This document shows, piece by piece, positions 6,693 through 12,783 of a stretch of 12,783 bases of DNA. The DNA comes from Moraxella caviae. GTDB taxonomy: Bacteria > Pseudomonadota > Gammaproteobacteria > Pseudomonadales > Moraxellaceae. The DNA is taken from positions 1-12,783 of the forward strand of contig NZ_MUXU01000093.1 of the NCBI RefSeq assembly GCF_002014985.1, given 5' to 3'. The notes under the pieces were generated by a model. It did no database searches. It was not told the DNA's origin and saw only the letters and a list, made by a program, of their open reading frames with translations. The translations under genes and the position numbers were made by a program. Positions within the stretch are counted from its first letter, which is position 1, and each line of letters starts with the position of its first letter.

Positions 6693-7184
6693 ATGACAGA
6701 TACCGCACCACAGCTGGGTCTTGAGCGCATTTATGTAAAAGACATTTCTTTGGAAGTGCCAAGCGCAGATGTGTTCACAAAAGAGTGGCAGCCAGAGCTT
6801 GACATCAGCGTGGCAACCGCCAGCAACGACTTGGACGAAGATCACAAAGAAGTGATTTTGTCGGTGAGTGTGAACGCCAAAAACGCAGGCAGCACCGCTT
6901 TCATCGCAGAAGTTCAGCAAGCAGGCATTTTCCTACTGCGCAACATTCCAGAAGGGGATTTGCCGCATTTGCTACAAGCCTACTGCCCAAATGTGCTGTT
7001 CCCGTACGCGCGTGAAGTGATCAGCGACATCGTAACTCGTGGCAGCTTCCCACAGCTACTGCTTGCACCTGTGAACTTTGATCAGGCTTTCTTGCAAGCG
7101 CAAGCTGAGCTAGAAGCTGGTGAAGCTGACAGCACAGATGAAAAAGCTGACGAAAAAGAAGATAAAAAAGACGAGAAAAAATAA
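6693..7184 (+). CDS. secB: Protein-export chaperone SecB
   Basis: SecB is a homotetrameric cytoplasmic chaperone that holds presecretory proteins unfolded and delivers them to SecA at the Sec translocon. The 163 aa cover the family's full length (E. coli has 155) with the landmarks [52 protein letters not shown] and [14 protein letters not shown]. The last 25 or so residues are almost only Glu, Asp and Lys ([15 protein letters not shown]), a charged tail unlike E. coli's. A strong site AGGAG (6681-6685) lies seven bases before ATG. The gene ends the cluster and is closed by the terminator at 7220. Confidence 0.97.
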   Translation: MTDTAPQLGLERIYVKDISLEVPSADVFTKEWQPELDISVATASNDLDEDHKEVILSVSVNAKNAGSTAFIAEVQQAGIFLLRNIPEGDLPHLLQAYCPNVLFPYAREVISDIVTRGSFPQLLLAPVNFDQAFLQAQAELEAGEADSTDEKADEKEDKKDEKK

Positions 7185-7219
7185 TTTTTTCTTGGCAGGT
7201 TTAAAGCATTAAACCAAAT

Positions 7220-7251
7220 AAAACCGCTTGCCGATGGGTGAGCGGTTTTTT
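7220..7251. terminator. Bidirectional terminator between secB and the minus-strand operon
   Basis: AAAACCGCT (7220-7228) pairs perfectly with AGCGGTTTT (7241-7249). The stem can extend inward through TGCC/GGTG wobble pairs, and a T-run reaches 7251. The flanking A and T tracts suit both secB on the plus strand and the DUF218 gene on the minus strand, which converge here. Confidence 0.85.
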
Positions 7252-7285
7252 GTGCTGTGAATTTATCAAAATTTAAGATTTGCCA

Positions 7286-8014
7286 TCAAGAAAACAGTTT
7301 TGGGGCGCGTCTTGGCGTGCTGATTTCTTGTATGCCGATTTCATCAAAACTGCGGCAGTTGTCCTGTGGCTTGATGATGTCGCGCAGTAGAGCCGCTACT
7401 TCATAGACAGCACGGCGTGAGTGAACAAGATTATTGCTGATGTTCGTCCATTTAAGTGGCTTATCAAGCGGCGCAGGATAAGGCGTGGTGGTGATGCCCG
7501 CTTGGGCGAATTGCCGTCTGGCGCGCGCCATGTGGTAGCGGTCAGTTACCAAATAAGCGGTTGTTGGCAGTTCGTGATGGGCGAGTAATTTGGCGCTGAA
7601 CACTGCATTTTCACAGGTGTTCATGCTGGCGTTTTCGCTGATGATGACACTGGTTGCTTGCTTGGCTTTAAGATAATCGGCAAGCCAAGGCGACTCCACG
7701 CCACTGGTGATGATGGGTGGGTTTTCATCGTTTTGCTGCAGTGTTTGCAGTAATGATGCGGCAGCGACAGCACGGCTTCGGCTAAAATGATTAAGCGTAA
7801 TAGCGCCATCTTGGCGTGTCAAACCGCCGCCCAGCACGATAATGGCATTGGGCGTAGCGTTGGTTTTTGGCAAGGTGAGCGCAGAAAACGCCGATAAACC
7901 TGCCACGACGACGTGCGAAAACACAGGCGTAAGCGCGGATAAACCCACGCACGCCACGCCAAGCGTACCAAAAATAGCGGCTTTTCCAAGTGTTGTCAGT
8001 CGTCTTTTTGTCAT
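7286..8014 (-). CDS. DUF218 (YdcF/SanA/ElyC-type) membrane protein
   Basis: The product (242 aa from ATG 8014) has an N-terminal hydrophobic region (LGKAAIFGTLGVACVGLSAL and the following stretch, probably one or two membrane segments). A DUF218 domain follows: NAIIVLGGGL, HFSRSRAVAAASLL, ITSGVESPWLADYL, ENASMNTCENAVFSAKLL and LVTDRYHMARARRQFAQAG. Related proteins such as SanA and ElyC affect the cell envelope, but the catalysed reaction is unknown. The start at 8014 lies 11 bases after the murB stop; an in-frame ATG at 8056 would overlap murB by 31 bases and add 14 atypical residues. Its tight position behind murB supports an envelope role. That role is inference from context. Confidence 0.85.
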   Translation of the reverse strand: MTKRRLTTLGKAAIFGTLGVACVGLSALTPVFSHVVVAGLSAFSALTLPKTNATPNAIIVLGGGLTRQDGAITLNHFSRSRAVAAASLLQTLQQNDENPPIITSGVESPWLADYLKAKQATSVIISENASMNTCENAVFSAKLLAHHELPTTAYLVTDRYHMARARRQFAQAGITTTPYPAPLDKPLKWTNISNNLVHSRRAVYEVAALLRDIIKPQDNCRSFDEIGIQEISTPRRAPKLFS

Positions 8015-8025
8015 GATAAAAGCAT

Positions 8026-9090
8026 TTAATCGTGAGTTACATGAGCATAAACCCACACAGGCTCACGCACCAGTGCAATGCCAAAACGCTCATCAATCGT
8101 GCAAATGATGAAATCTTGGGCGGTTTTGATGTCGGTTTGGGTGGCGGTGTGCGGTGCGTGATTGGTCAGCACAAGCGCTTGATTTTTGTGCGTGAGAATG
8201 GGTGCAACGCCATCGCCTTTTAGTCCTGCACGGTCAATCAGCCAGCCAGCAGGGACTTTCACCGTGTCATCACCAGCAGGATAATGCGGTAAGTCGGCAT
8301 ACTGCTCAAGTAATTTGACATAGTGTGATTTGGCGATGATGGGATTTTGAAAAAAGCTGCCGCAATTTGGTAAAAGCGCAGGGTCTGGCAGTTTGCTTTG
8401 GCGGATTGCCACCACAGCGGTAAATACATCTTGCGGCTGCGGTGCGCTGTTGCCGTTTTGCATTGCTAATTCGTGCGCTTTGGCAGACAAATCGCCATAG
8501 CTGATGTTGGTTTTGCTGCGGTCTTTATGTAAGCGAAATTGCACTTGGCTGATGATGTAGCGGTTGGGATTTTGTTTAAAAAAGCTGTCGCGATAGGCAA
8601 ATTGACATTCGGCATTATCAAAGGTAAGTGTTTCGCCTGTGTGCAAATCATAAGCGATAACTTTTGTAATAAAATCAGAAACTTGAGCGCCATACGCACC
8701 GATATTTTGTACAGGACACGCGCCCACAAGTCCCGGAATGAGCGCCAAATTTTCCAAGCCAAACCAGCCTTTATCCAAGCATTGCTTGATAAAATCATGC
8801 CACACCAAACCAGCACCTGCTGCAATGTCAACGTGCGTTTCATCTTCGCTGATGACGGTAAATTCATCAAATTTTGGCAAGATAACACAGGCGTGCAAGG
8901 CGCTTGGCAAAAGCACATTACTGCCGCCAGACAGTACAAAAATTGGTAAATTGGCGTCTTTGGCACAGGCGTGGGCGTAGCGAATGTCGTCCATGCTTTG
9001 CACTTCAATCGCCATGTCGGCTACGCAAGACAGTGCCATGGTGTTGTATTTGGATAAATCGGCGGCGTGGTGAATGGTTGGATTGCTCAT
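8026..9090 (-). CDS. murB: UDP-N-acetylmuramate dehydrogenase MurB
   Basis: MurB is the FAD- and NADPH-dependent enzyme that reduces UDP-GlcNAc-enolpyruvate to UDP-MurNAc, the second committed step of peptidoglycan synthesis. The 354 aa (E. coli 342) are a type I MurB: NTMAL near residue 16, FAD-binding GGSNVLL (55-61), the GLVGACPVQNIGAYG stretch ending at 134, YRDSFFK (166-172), NCGSFFQNP with the proton-donor Ser245, and Glu343 in REPVWV. CPVQNIGAYG has Cys where Ala is common (APVQNIGAYG). It starts 21 bases after the phosphatase gene stop and is followed after 11 bases by the DUF218 gene, so it is very likely cotranscribed. Confidence 0.97.
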   Translation of the reverse strand: MSNPTIHHAADLSKYNTMALSCVADMAIEVQSMDDIRYAHACAKDANLPIFVLSGGSNVLLPSALHACVILPKFDEFTVISEDETHVDIAAGAGLVWHDFIKQCLDKGWFGLENLALIPGLVGACPVQNIGAYGAQVSDFITKVIAYDLHTGETLTFDNAECQFAYRDSFFKQNPNRYIISQVQFRLHKDRSKTNISYGDLSAKAHELAMQNGNSAPQPQDVFTAVVAIRQSKLPDPALLPNCGSFFQNPIIAKSHYVKLLEQYADLPHYPAGDDTVKVPAGWLIDRAGLKGDGVAPILTHKNQALVLTNHAPHTATQTDIKTAQDFIICTIDERFGIALVREPVWVYAHVTHD

Positions 9091-9111
9091 AAGTATTTGT
9101 TTTAATTAAGG

Positions 9112-9588
9112 TTAATGCGTGCGCCACAGCTCAAGCCAACGCTCGGCAACGCGGCTGATATGCTCAAACTGGGCGATAAAATCTTGCTCATCGCCATAAT
9201 AGGGGTCGGCAACGCTTTGTTTGGTGAAATCGTCAAACAGGCTGAGCGTGGCAACTGGCGTGTGCGCTGGCTGTGATTGAATGAATTTTTGGCGCAGTTT
9301 TTCAAGGTTTTGTAAGTTGTTTTCGTCCATGGCAAAAATGCGCTCAAATTTGCCAAAATCGGCGGCGGTTACTTGTCTTGCTCTAAGCGTTGATAAATCA
9401 TAGCCGAAGCGCGCGCCCACTTTAACCGCGCGTGGGTCTGGTGCTTCGCCGATGTGATAGCCTGCCGTGCCAGCAGAATCAAAGACGATGTCAAGGTTTT
9501 GGCATTTGGCGCGCATGACGGCTTCGGCAGAAGGCGAGCGGCAGATGTTGCCAAGGCAGACGAAAAGGATTGATTTTGGGTGGGGCAT
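9112..9588 (-). CDS. Low-molecular-weight protein-tyrosine phosphatase
   Basis: The cytoplasmic phosphatase (158 aa from ATG 9588) has the CX5R P-loop VCLGNICRSP at its N-terminus, with nucleophile Cys and Arg in the usual spacing, and the general-acid Asp in ADPYYG about 110 residues later. DSAGTAGYHIGEAPDPRA is also typical of the family. Bacterial relatives often dephosphorylate tyrosine kinases that control exopolysaccharide, but no such kinase or polysaccharide genes are in this window. An upstream ATG at 9609 is in frame and overlaps the end of hslR by seven bases, which would allow translational coupling. Neither start has a clear ribosome-binding site; 9588 gives the more usual family start. 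Confidence 0.92.
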   Translation of the reverse strand: MPHPKSILFVCLGNICRSPSAEAVMRAKCQNLDIVFDSAGTAGYHIGEAPDPRAVKVGARFGYDLSTLRARQVTAADFGKFERIFAMDENNLQNLEKLRQKFIQSQPAHTPVATLSLFDDFTKQSVADPYYGDEQDFIAQFEHISRVAERWLELWRTH

Positions 9589-9602
9589 GACGTGTCTGTT
9601 TG

Positions 9603-10043
9603 TTACCATTGATTTTTAAATTTGTTCAATTCACGGCGTTCTTTTTTGTTTGGCTTGCTGTCTGGACGTGCCAAATTGGCAAGTTTGCGCTGCTCGGCAA
9701 AAAATTCACGCTGGATAAGGCTGGCTTCGGTTTCTTGGTACAGCGCTTGGGCGGCGGTCGCATTGCCACGCACGTCTGATAACGCCGTGATGATGACGGT
9801 TTTTTCTTCTTGGCGAGTGGCGTGTCCTTGGCGGATTGTCAGCGTATCGCCAACACGCAGCTCTTTGCTGGTCTTGATTTTGCTGCCGTTCATATGCACT
9901 TTGCCGCCATCAATCGCATCTTTGGCAAGGCTTCTGGTGCGAAAAAATCGTGCCGCCCACAGCCATTTATCGGCACGCACTTTGTCTTGTGCGCCATCAA
10001 ATGCGTGCGTGGGCGAGTTTGCGTGTTTTGAATTTTTGTTCAT
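9603..10043 (-). CDS. hslR: Heat shock protein 15 (S4-domain RNA-binding protein HslR)
   Basis: Hsp15 binds 50S subunits that carry a stranded peptidyl-tRNA and helps free them, mainly under heat stress. The 146 aa (E. coli 133) begin with a short hydrophilic lead, then an S4 RNA-binding domain (VRADKWLWAARFFRTRSLAKDAI through KVHMNGSKIKTSKELRVGDTLTI). A basic C-terminal tail ends in PNKKERRELNKFKNQW, as in the family. It is the first gene of the compact minus-strand group and its stop overlaps the possible upstream start of the phosphatase gene. I see no convincing promoter or ribosome-binding site in the spacer ahead of it. Confidence 0.93.
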   Translation of the reverse strand: MNKNSKHANSPTHAFDGAQDKVRADKWLWAARFFRTRSLAKDAIDGGKVHMNGSKIKTSKELRVGDTLTIRQGHATRQEEKTVIITALSDVRGNATAAQALYQETEASLIQREFFAEQRKLANLARPDSKPNKKERRELNKFKNQW

Positions 10044-10309
10044 GTTGCTTGTGCGTGATGATGGTTTGCTTGATTGGGCTGTTTTAAATTTGGGCTGTTT
10101 TTTATTTAGACAAGTTTAAAAATCGGTTGGTTATAAATTCAGCCGTCTAAAAACTTGCCTTTTTTAAAACTTACTTTTTAAAACTTAAGCCGCCTTACAA
10201 ATCGGCAAACCTGACGATAATTTACGCATGGTAGCATATTTTGGCGATGGTGGGTAGGGGTTTTGAGCTGTGTTTGGTATAGGTGTTTGCCAAGTTTATT
10301 TGCCAAGTC
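10044..10309. other. 266-bp spacer between eamA and hslR
   Basis: No gene is visible. The spacer has two adjacent copies of TTTTTAAAACTTA (10161-10173 and 10175-10187), a weak dyad CAAGTTT (10111-10117) / AAACTTG (10151-10157), and a doubled TTTGCCAAGT near 10285-10308. A promoter for hslR must lie here or further upstream, but I cannot place it. Confidence 0.5.
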
Positions 10310-11188
10310 TTATCTGCCCTGAAGCCAGCGTCCGCCAAAAACTTGCACGACAAGCGCAATCATCACCACAGCCGCACCGCTTAGATGGTAGAAATTCAGC
10401 CTTTCGTGTAGGACAATCGCACCCACGATGAGCGAAATCACAGGCAGGCACAGCGCTAGGGGCGTGATTTTTGCCGATGGATAGCGAGACAGCAAACTGC
10501 CCCAGCCAGCATAGCCAAACAAACCTGCCACATACACCAAAAACGCCACGCCGATGATGCCCTTTGTGCTGATGTTGCTAATTTCGTGCGCGATGCCATC
10601 TGCGCCATACAGTACAAGCGATGTGATGGTAAAAAGCGCCAAGGCGGATAAATTGCCCCAAATCACCAAGGATAAAGGATTGATTGCGCCTAGTTTTTTG
10701 ACAATCAGATTGCCCATCGCCCAAGACAGCCCAGCGCCAATCGCCGCCCACACTGCTGCCATCAGTGGTACGCCTTTGGCTTGCCCAATGCCAATCAACA
10801 AAAGCCCCGCCACGCTTAGCACGAGCGCAAGCCGTTGGTGCTTGGCGATGCCTTCTTTGTAAAGCAGGGCGGATAATAAAATGGTGAAAAATACTTGCGA
10901 TTGCACCAAAATCGCCACCAAACCTGTTGCCAGTCCCATGTCCACGGCGATGAACGTCAGCCCAAATTGCCCAAAACTGATGGTCGCACCGTACAAAAAT
11001 AAGAGTAAAGCGGGCACGTTTGGACGTTTGATAAAAAATATCGCAGGGAAAATCATCAGCACGAAGCGTGCCATGCCAAGCACCATGGGTGATAAATCTG
11101 CCAAAGCGTATTTGATGAAAATAAAGTTGATGCCCCACAAGAAAATCACGGCGGCGGCAAGGACGGTGTCTTTGGTGGTCAAATTCAT
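10310..11188 (-). CDS. eamA: EamA-type exporter of O-acetylserine/cysteine pathway metabolites
   Basis: The 292-aa drug/metabolite transporter has two EamA repeats (about 8-137 and 150-285) and the ten hydrophobic segments expected of the family. It is close in length and motif to E. coli EamA (YdeD), sharing VWGLNF-like FLWGINFIFIK at the start, RF(V/M)L...FPAIFF(I/V) with RPNVP, ATISFGQF (ISFAQF in E. coli), the FFTI(L/M)L stretch, LSWAMGN and the final VFGGRW (VFGLRW in E. coli). E. coli EamA exports O-acetylserine and cysteine; the same substrate here is inference from similarity. It has its own promoter at 11224-11252. No terminator is visible before hslR. Confidence 0.88.
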   Translation of the reverse strand: MNLTTKDTVLAAAVIFLWGINFIFIKYALADLSPMVLGMARFVLMIFPAIFFIKRPNVPALLLFLYGATISFGQFGLTFIAVDMGLATGLVAILVQSQVFFTILLSALLYKEGIAKHQRLALVLSVAGLLLIGIGQAKGVPLMAAVWAAIGAGLSWAMGNLIVKKLGAINPLSLVIWGNLSALALFTITSLVLYGADGIAHEISNISTKGIIGVAFLVYVAGLFGYAGWGSLLSRYPSAKITPLALCLPVISLIVGAIVLHERLNFYHLSGAAVVMIALVVQVFGGRWLQGR

Positions 11189-11223
11189 GGGTGCGGTTTG
11201 GTGCGAAAAATGATGGATTGGTG

Positions 11224-11252
11224 ATTATAGCAAGATTTTGCTGAGCGTGCAA
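11224..11252 (-). promoter_or_regulatory. Promoter of eamA
   Basis: On the minus strand, TTGCAC (11252-11247) and a perfect TATAAT (11229-11224) are 17 bp apart. The start codon is about 35 bases downstream at 11188. Confidence 0.7.
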
Positions 11253-11399
11253 TTTTGGCGGAGGTTTTTAAGTTTTTGTTTTTATTGGATTTTTTGATGA
11301 TTTTACGGGTATTATTTTTGGTGATGATTAAGATTTTATTAAAAAATGTGCTAAAAAATATACTAAAATTTCGCCAAAAATTCATCAAAAATCCATCAA

Positions 11400-11998
11400 A
11401 AAATAACAACAACCGCTTTAAAACTCGATAACGTCCCATTGTGTGAGCAGCGGCTGGCGAAAATCGATGAACTTAGGAAAGAACACCACGAAAAATAAGA
11501 TGGCATTTGGGTTGGGCAGACTCACCAAATGCCTTGAAAAACAATCGCTTGGCACTGATGATGGCGGTGTTTTTGTTTTGGGTGAGCGTTTGGGTGGCGG
11601 TTTTATAGCTTACCAATCTCAAATAAAACAGATAACTTGCGCCCAAGATTTTGATGATGGTGAGCAAGTAGGGCGCGTGTTCGTTGATGAGTGATAAGCC
11701 AAACATAAACAAAAGCATAGTTTTCCCAATTTAGCTTGATACTTCGTTGGCTCGCCTTGCTGTACTGCTTGTACTATCTGCGGCTCGCCGTCTTGTCTCA
11801 AGCTAAATTGATTTGACTATAAATTTATCCAAACATCAAGCCTGTCATGGCGTAGAGTGTTTTGCCAAGTCCGTAATTTAAGCTGCATTGAAAGGCGAAA
11901 ATTATGTTTGAGTCGGGTGTGGCGGACACCAGCAGCGTGGAAAAGGCGAAAAATAAAAAGTTTGACCAGCTTATGATGTTTGGTTGGTGGTGTAAATT
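11400..11998 (-). pseudogene. LysE/RhtB-family amino-acid exporter, broken
   Basis: Three stretches of one LysE/RhtB exporter are read on the minus strand. The N-terminal part (about 11995-11828) gives FLFFAFSTLLVSATPDSNII then GLGKTLYAMTGLMFG, the first helix and a degraded PGPN motif. The middle part (11718-11473) gives MLLFMFGLSLI...LLTIIKILGASYLFYLRL. The third, in another frame, gives LVSLPNPNAILFFVVFFPKF then WDVIEF. Lesions are no visible start codon, TAA at 11825-11827, a 98-bp miniature element at 11720-11817, a frameshift at the A5 tract 11537-11541, and a stop soon after WDVIEF followed by AT-rich decayed sequence. Removing the element and one TA brings parts 1 and 2 into one frame. 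Deleting one base in the A5 tract joins parts 2 and 3. The family call is firm; the former substrate is unknown. Confidence 0.85.
11716..11821. mobile_element. 98-bp TA-flanked miniature inverted-repeat element (MITE)
   Basis: The element is 11720-11817 with TA at 11718-11719 and 11818-11819. Its ends read GT, five or so variable bases, then CAATTTAGCTTGA (perfect 13-bp inverted repeat: 11727-11739 against 11798-11810). Inside are two direct copies of GGCTCGCC (11749-11756 and 11782-11789) and two of GTACT (11762-11766 and 11771-11775). No coding capacity is seen. The inside closely recalls the abundant Neisseria repeats that combine TATAGTG tips with TTGGCTCGCCTTG / GTACT / CTGCGGCT blocks; that comparison is from memory. 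TA targets suggest mobilisation by an IS630/Tc1-type transposase, which is not in the window. Confidence 0.8.
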
Positions 11999-12653
11999 TT
12001 AACGATAGCTTGGTTTGTCGTTGCAGTCTTGATAATGCTGGCACGCCTTATGTGCGCAAGGGTTGAAATCGCTGTGGCGTGCGTACAAAATGCTTGTCGC
12101 CACCAAGCAATAATACATCAGTGTTTCGGCAGATTCTTCCAGCAAGGCTTGATGGGTATTTTCGCCATACATACTGATTGCCACGCTGACAAGAAATAAA
12201 AGCGTCAGCCAAAATGGCGGCGCAACGCCAAGCAGCGCACGCACGTCACAGTTTATGGCGATAAAAATACACCAGCACGCCAAAAACATACGCACCAAAT
12301 AAAGGGCGCGCCAAAAATCCGTAATTTATCTCGCTCCACGAATAAAACTGATCCACCGCATCTGGCACGGCAAAAAACAGCACACGCCCATAGCTGATTT
12401 CACGCAAAATCAGCACGCTAAACACCAACGCCACAAAGCGAAACAGCCGTTTTGGCGAAGTGCTGGGCAACATTGCCATGATTAAGCCGATGAACAGCAA
12501 GGCAAGTTGTAGATTTTCAAAAAGATTGTTTTCATGGGCAAAATGCACAGGCAGCTGCTGATAAAACGCCACCACACCAAGCCACAAAACGGCTGGCACG
12601 ATGATGGGATAAAAGCGAAAATTTACCCACGATGAGAAGTTGAAATTTACCAC
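11999..12653 (-). pseudogene. Small membrane protein of unknown function, split by a frameshift
   Basis: Two overlapping reading frames on the minus strand look like one gene. The first (12653-12246) has two or three hydrophobic segments with HENNLFE (residues 40-46) and REISYGR (84-90), and stops after VLVYFYRHKL. The second frame continues with VRALLGVAPPFWLTLLFLVS, GENTHQALLEESAETLMYY and a Cys/His-rich tail CAHKACQHYQDC. Deleting one T from the T5 tract (A5 at 12263-12267 on the plus strand) yields a single 217-aa protein whose junction GAYVFGVLVYFIAI reads as a normal membrane helix. The GTG start at 12653 has TTGGAG five bases upstream. The E..NLFE and EISYG pattern recalls uncharacterised multi-span proteins with EISWGQ-type motifs; I do not recognise a function. 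It could be intact if the indel is a sequencing error. Confidence 0.65.
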
Positions 12654-12682
12654 AGTTTCTCCAAGATGTCTGAGCGTAATTT

Positions 12683-12745
12683 AACTTCCACTTCAACATC
12701 AAAGCAGCAAAATTTGCAGGCTGGTTTGATGTTGAAGTAAAAGTT
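12683..12745. repeat. 63-nt hairpin with 14-bp perfect stem next to the right IS tip
   Basis: ACTTCAACATCAAA (12690-12703) is the exact reverse complement of 12725-12738. The stem continues inward through CAGC/GCTG (12705-12708, 12720-12723) and outward, after a 2-by-2 mismatch, through AACTT/AAGTT (12683-12687, 12741-12745). It lies upstream of the GTG start at 12653 and 21 bases from the IS tip. There is no T-run, so a terminator is doubtful; a miniature element or a leader structure is as likely. Confidence 0.5.
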
Positions 12746-12766
12746 GAGCGTTTGAATAAAAACTTA

Positions 12767-12783
12767 GGGGCTGTACTAGATTA
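12767..12783. mobile_element. Terminal inverted repeat of an insertion sequence (body outside window, to the right)
   Basis: The last 17 bases, GGGGCTGTACTAGATTA, are the mirror of the left window end with two differences. The GGGG tip points into the window, so the element body continues to the right. The two differences would fit left and right ends of one element type inserted in the same orientation on both sides; diverged copies are the alternative. Confidence 0.55.

Noticed and set aside
8539..8949. A 136-codon plus-strand frame inside murB
   Set aside because: It is antisense to an intact, clearly recognised murB with all catalytic motifs and shows no family motif.
10161..10187. Tandem copies of TTTTTAAAACTTA as a CRISPR-like or iteron array
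   Set aside because: There are only two AT-rich copies with a one-base gap, no spacers, and no replication or cas genes; this is better seen as a local duplication.
11185..11439. An 84-codon minus-strand frame upstream of eamA
   Set aside because: It is Lys/Asn/Phe-rich translation of AT-rich decayed DNA, overlaps the eamA promoter and the 3' end of the LysE remnant, and has no family features.
1..12783. Composite transposon carrying cargo genes
   Set aside because: The content is core housekeeping genes (murB, secB, rsgA, tRNA-Ser), composition is even, and outer target duplications cannot be seen. A contig break at IS copies explains the ends more simply.

Overview
The window looks like chromosomal DNA of a gammaproteobacterium of the Moraxellaceae, most likely a Moraxella-type organism. 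This rests on moderate GC content with AT-rich spacers, gammaproteobacterial FadD, DusA, YceI, RsgA, SecB, MurB and EamA types, and the yibN-grxC-secB gene order. The genus is inference; no marker here settles it. Most of the window is ordinary housekeeping DNA. I did not find a new defence, secretion or biosynthetic system.

Layout. Bases 1-17 and 12767-12783 carry near-identical inverted termini (GGGGCTGTA/TGTAGATYA type) that look like ends of IS1595/IS1016-like insertion sequences whose bodies lie outside the window. The window is therefore probably a segment, or a whole draft contig, lying between two IS copies. The plus strand then carries fadD (acyl-CoA synthetase), a spacer with a terminator and a 78-bp inverted-repeat element, dusA (tRNA dihydrouridine synthase), yceI (periplasmic lipid-binding protein), a tRNA-Ser(UGA) gene with its own promoter and terminator, rsgA (30S-maturation GTPase), and a yibN-like rhodanese, grxC and secB cluster. 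A bidirectional terminator at 7220-7251 ends this half.

The minus-strand half reads towards it. hslR, a low-molecular-weight protein tyrosine phosphatase, murB and a DUF218 membrane protein are packed head to tail from 10043 to 7286 and look like one transcription unit. Further upstream is the separately promoted exporter gene eamA (11188-10310).

The right-hand 1.4 kb (about 11400-12783) is decaying accessory DNA. A LysE/RhtB-family amino-acid exporter pseudogene is split by a 98-bp TA-flanked miniature element with 13-bp perfect inner inverted repeats. Removing the element plus one TA brings the two halves back into one reading frame. Next comes a small membrane protein of unknown function split by a frameshift, then a 63-nt hairpin, then the IS terminus. 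Both frameshifts are repaired by removing one T from a T5 tract.

Functionally, the left half serves fatty-acid activation, tRNA modification, ribosome maturation and redox/export chaperoning. The right half serves heat-shock ribosome rescue, peptidoglycan precursor synthesis and cysteine-type metabolite export.
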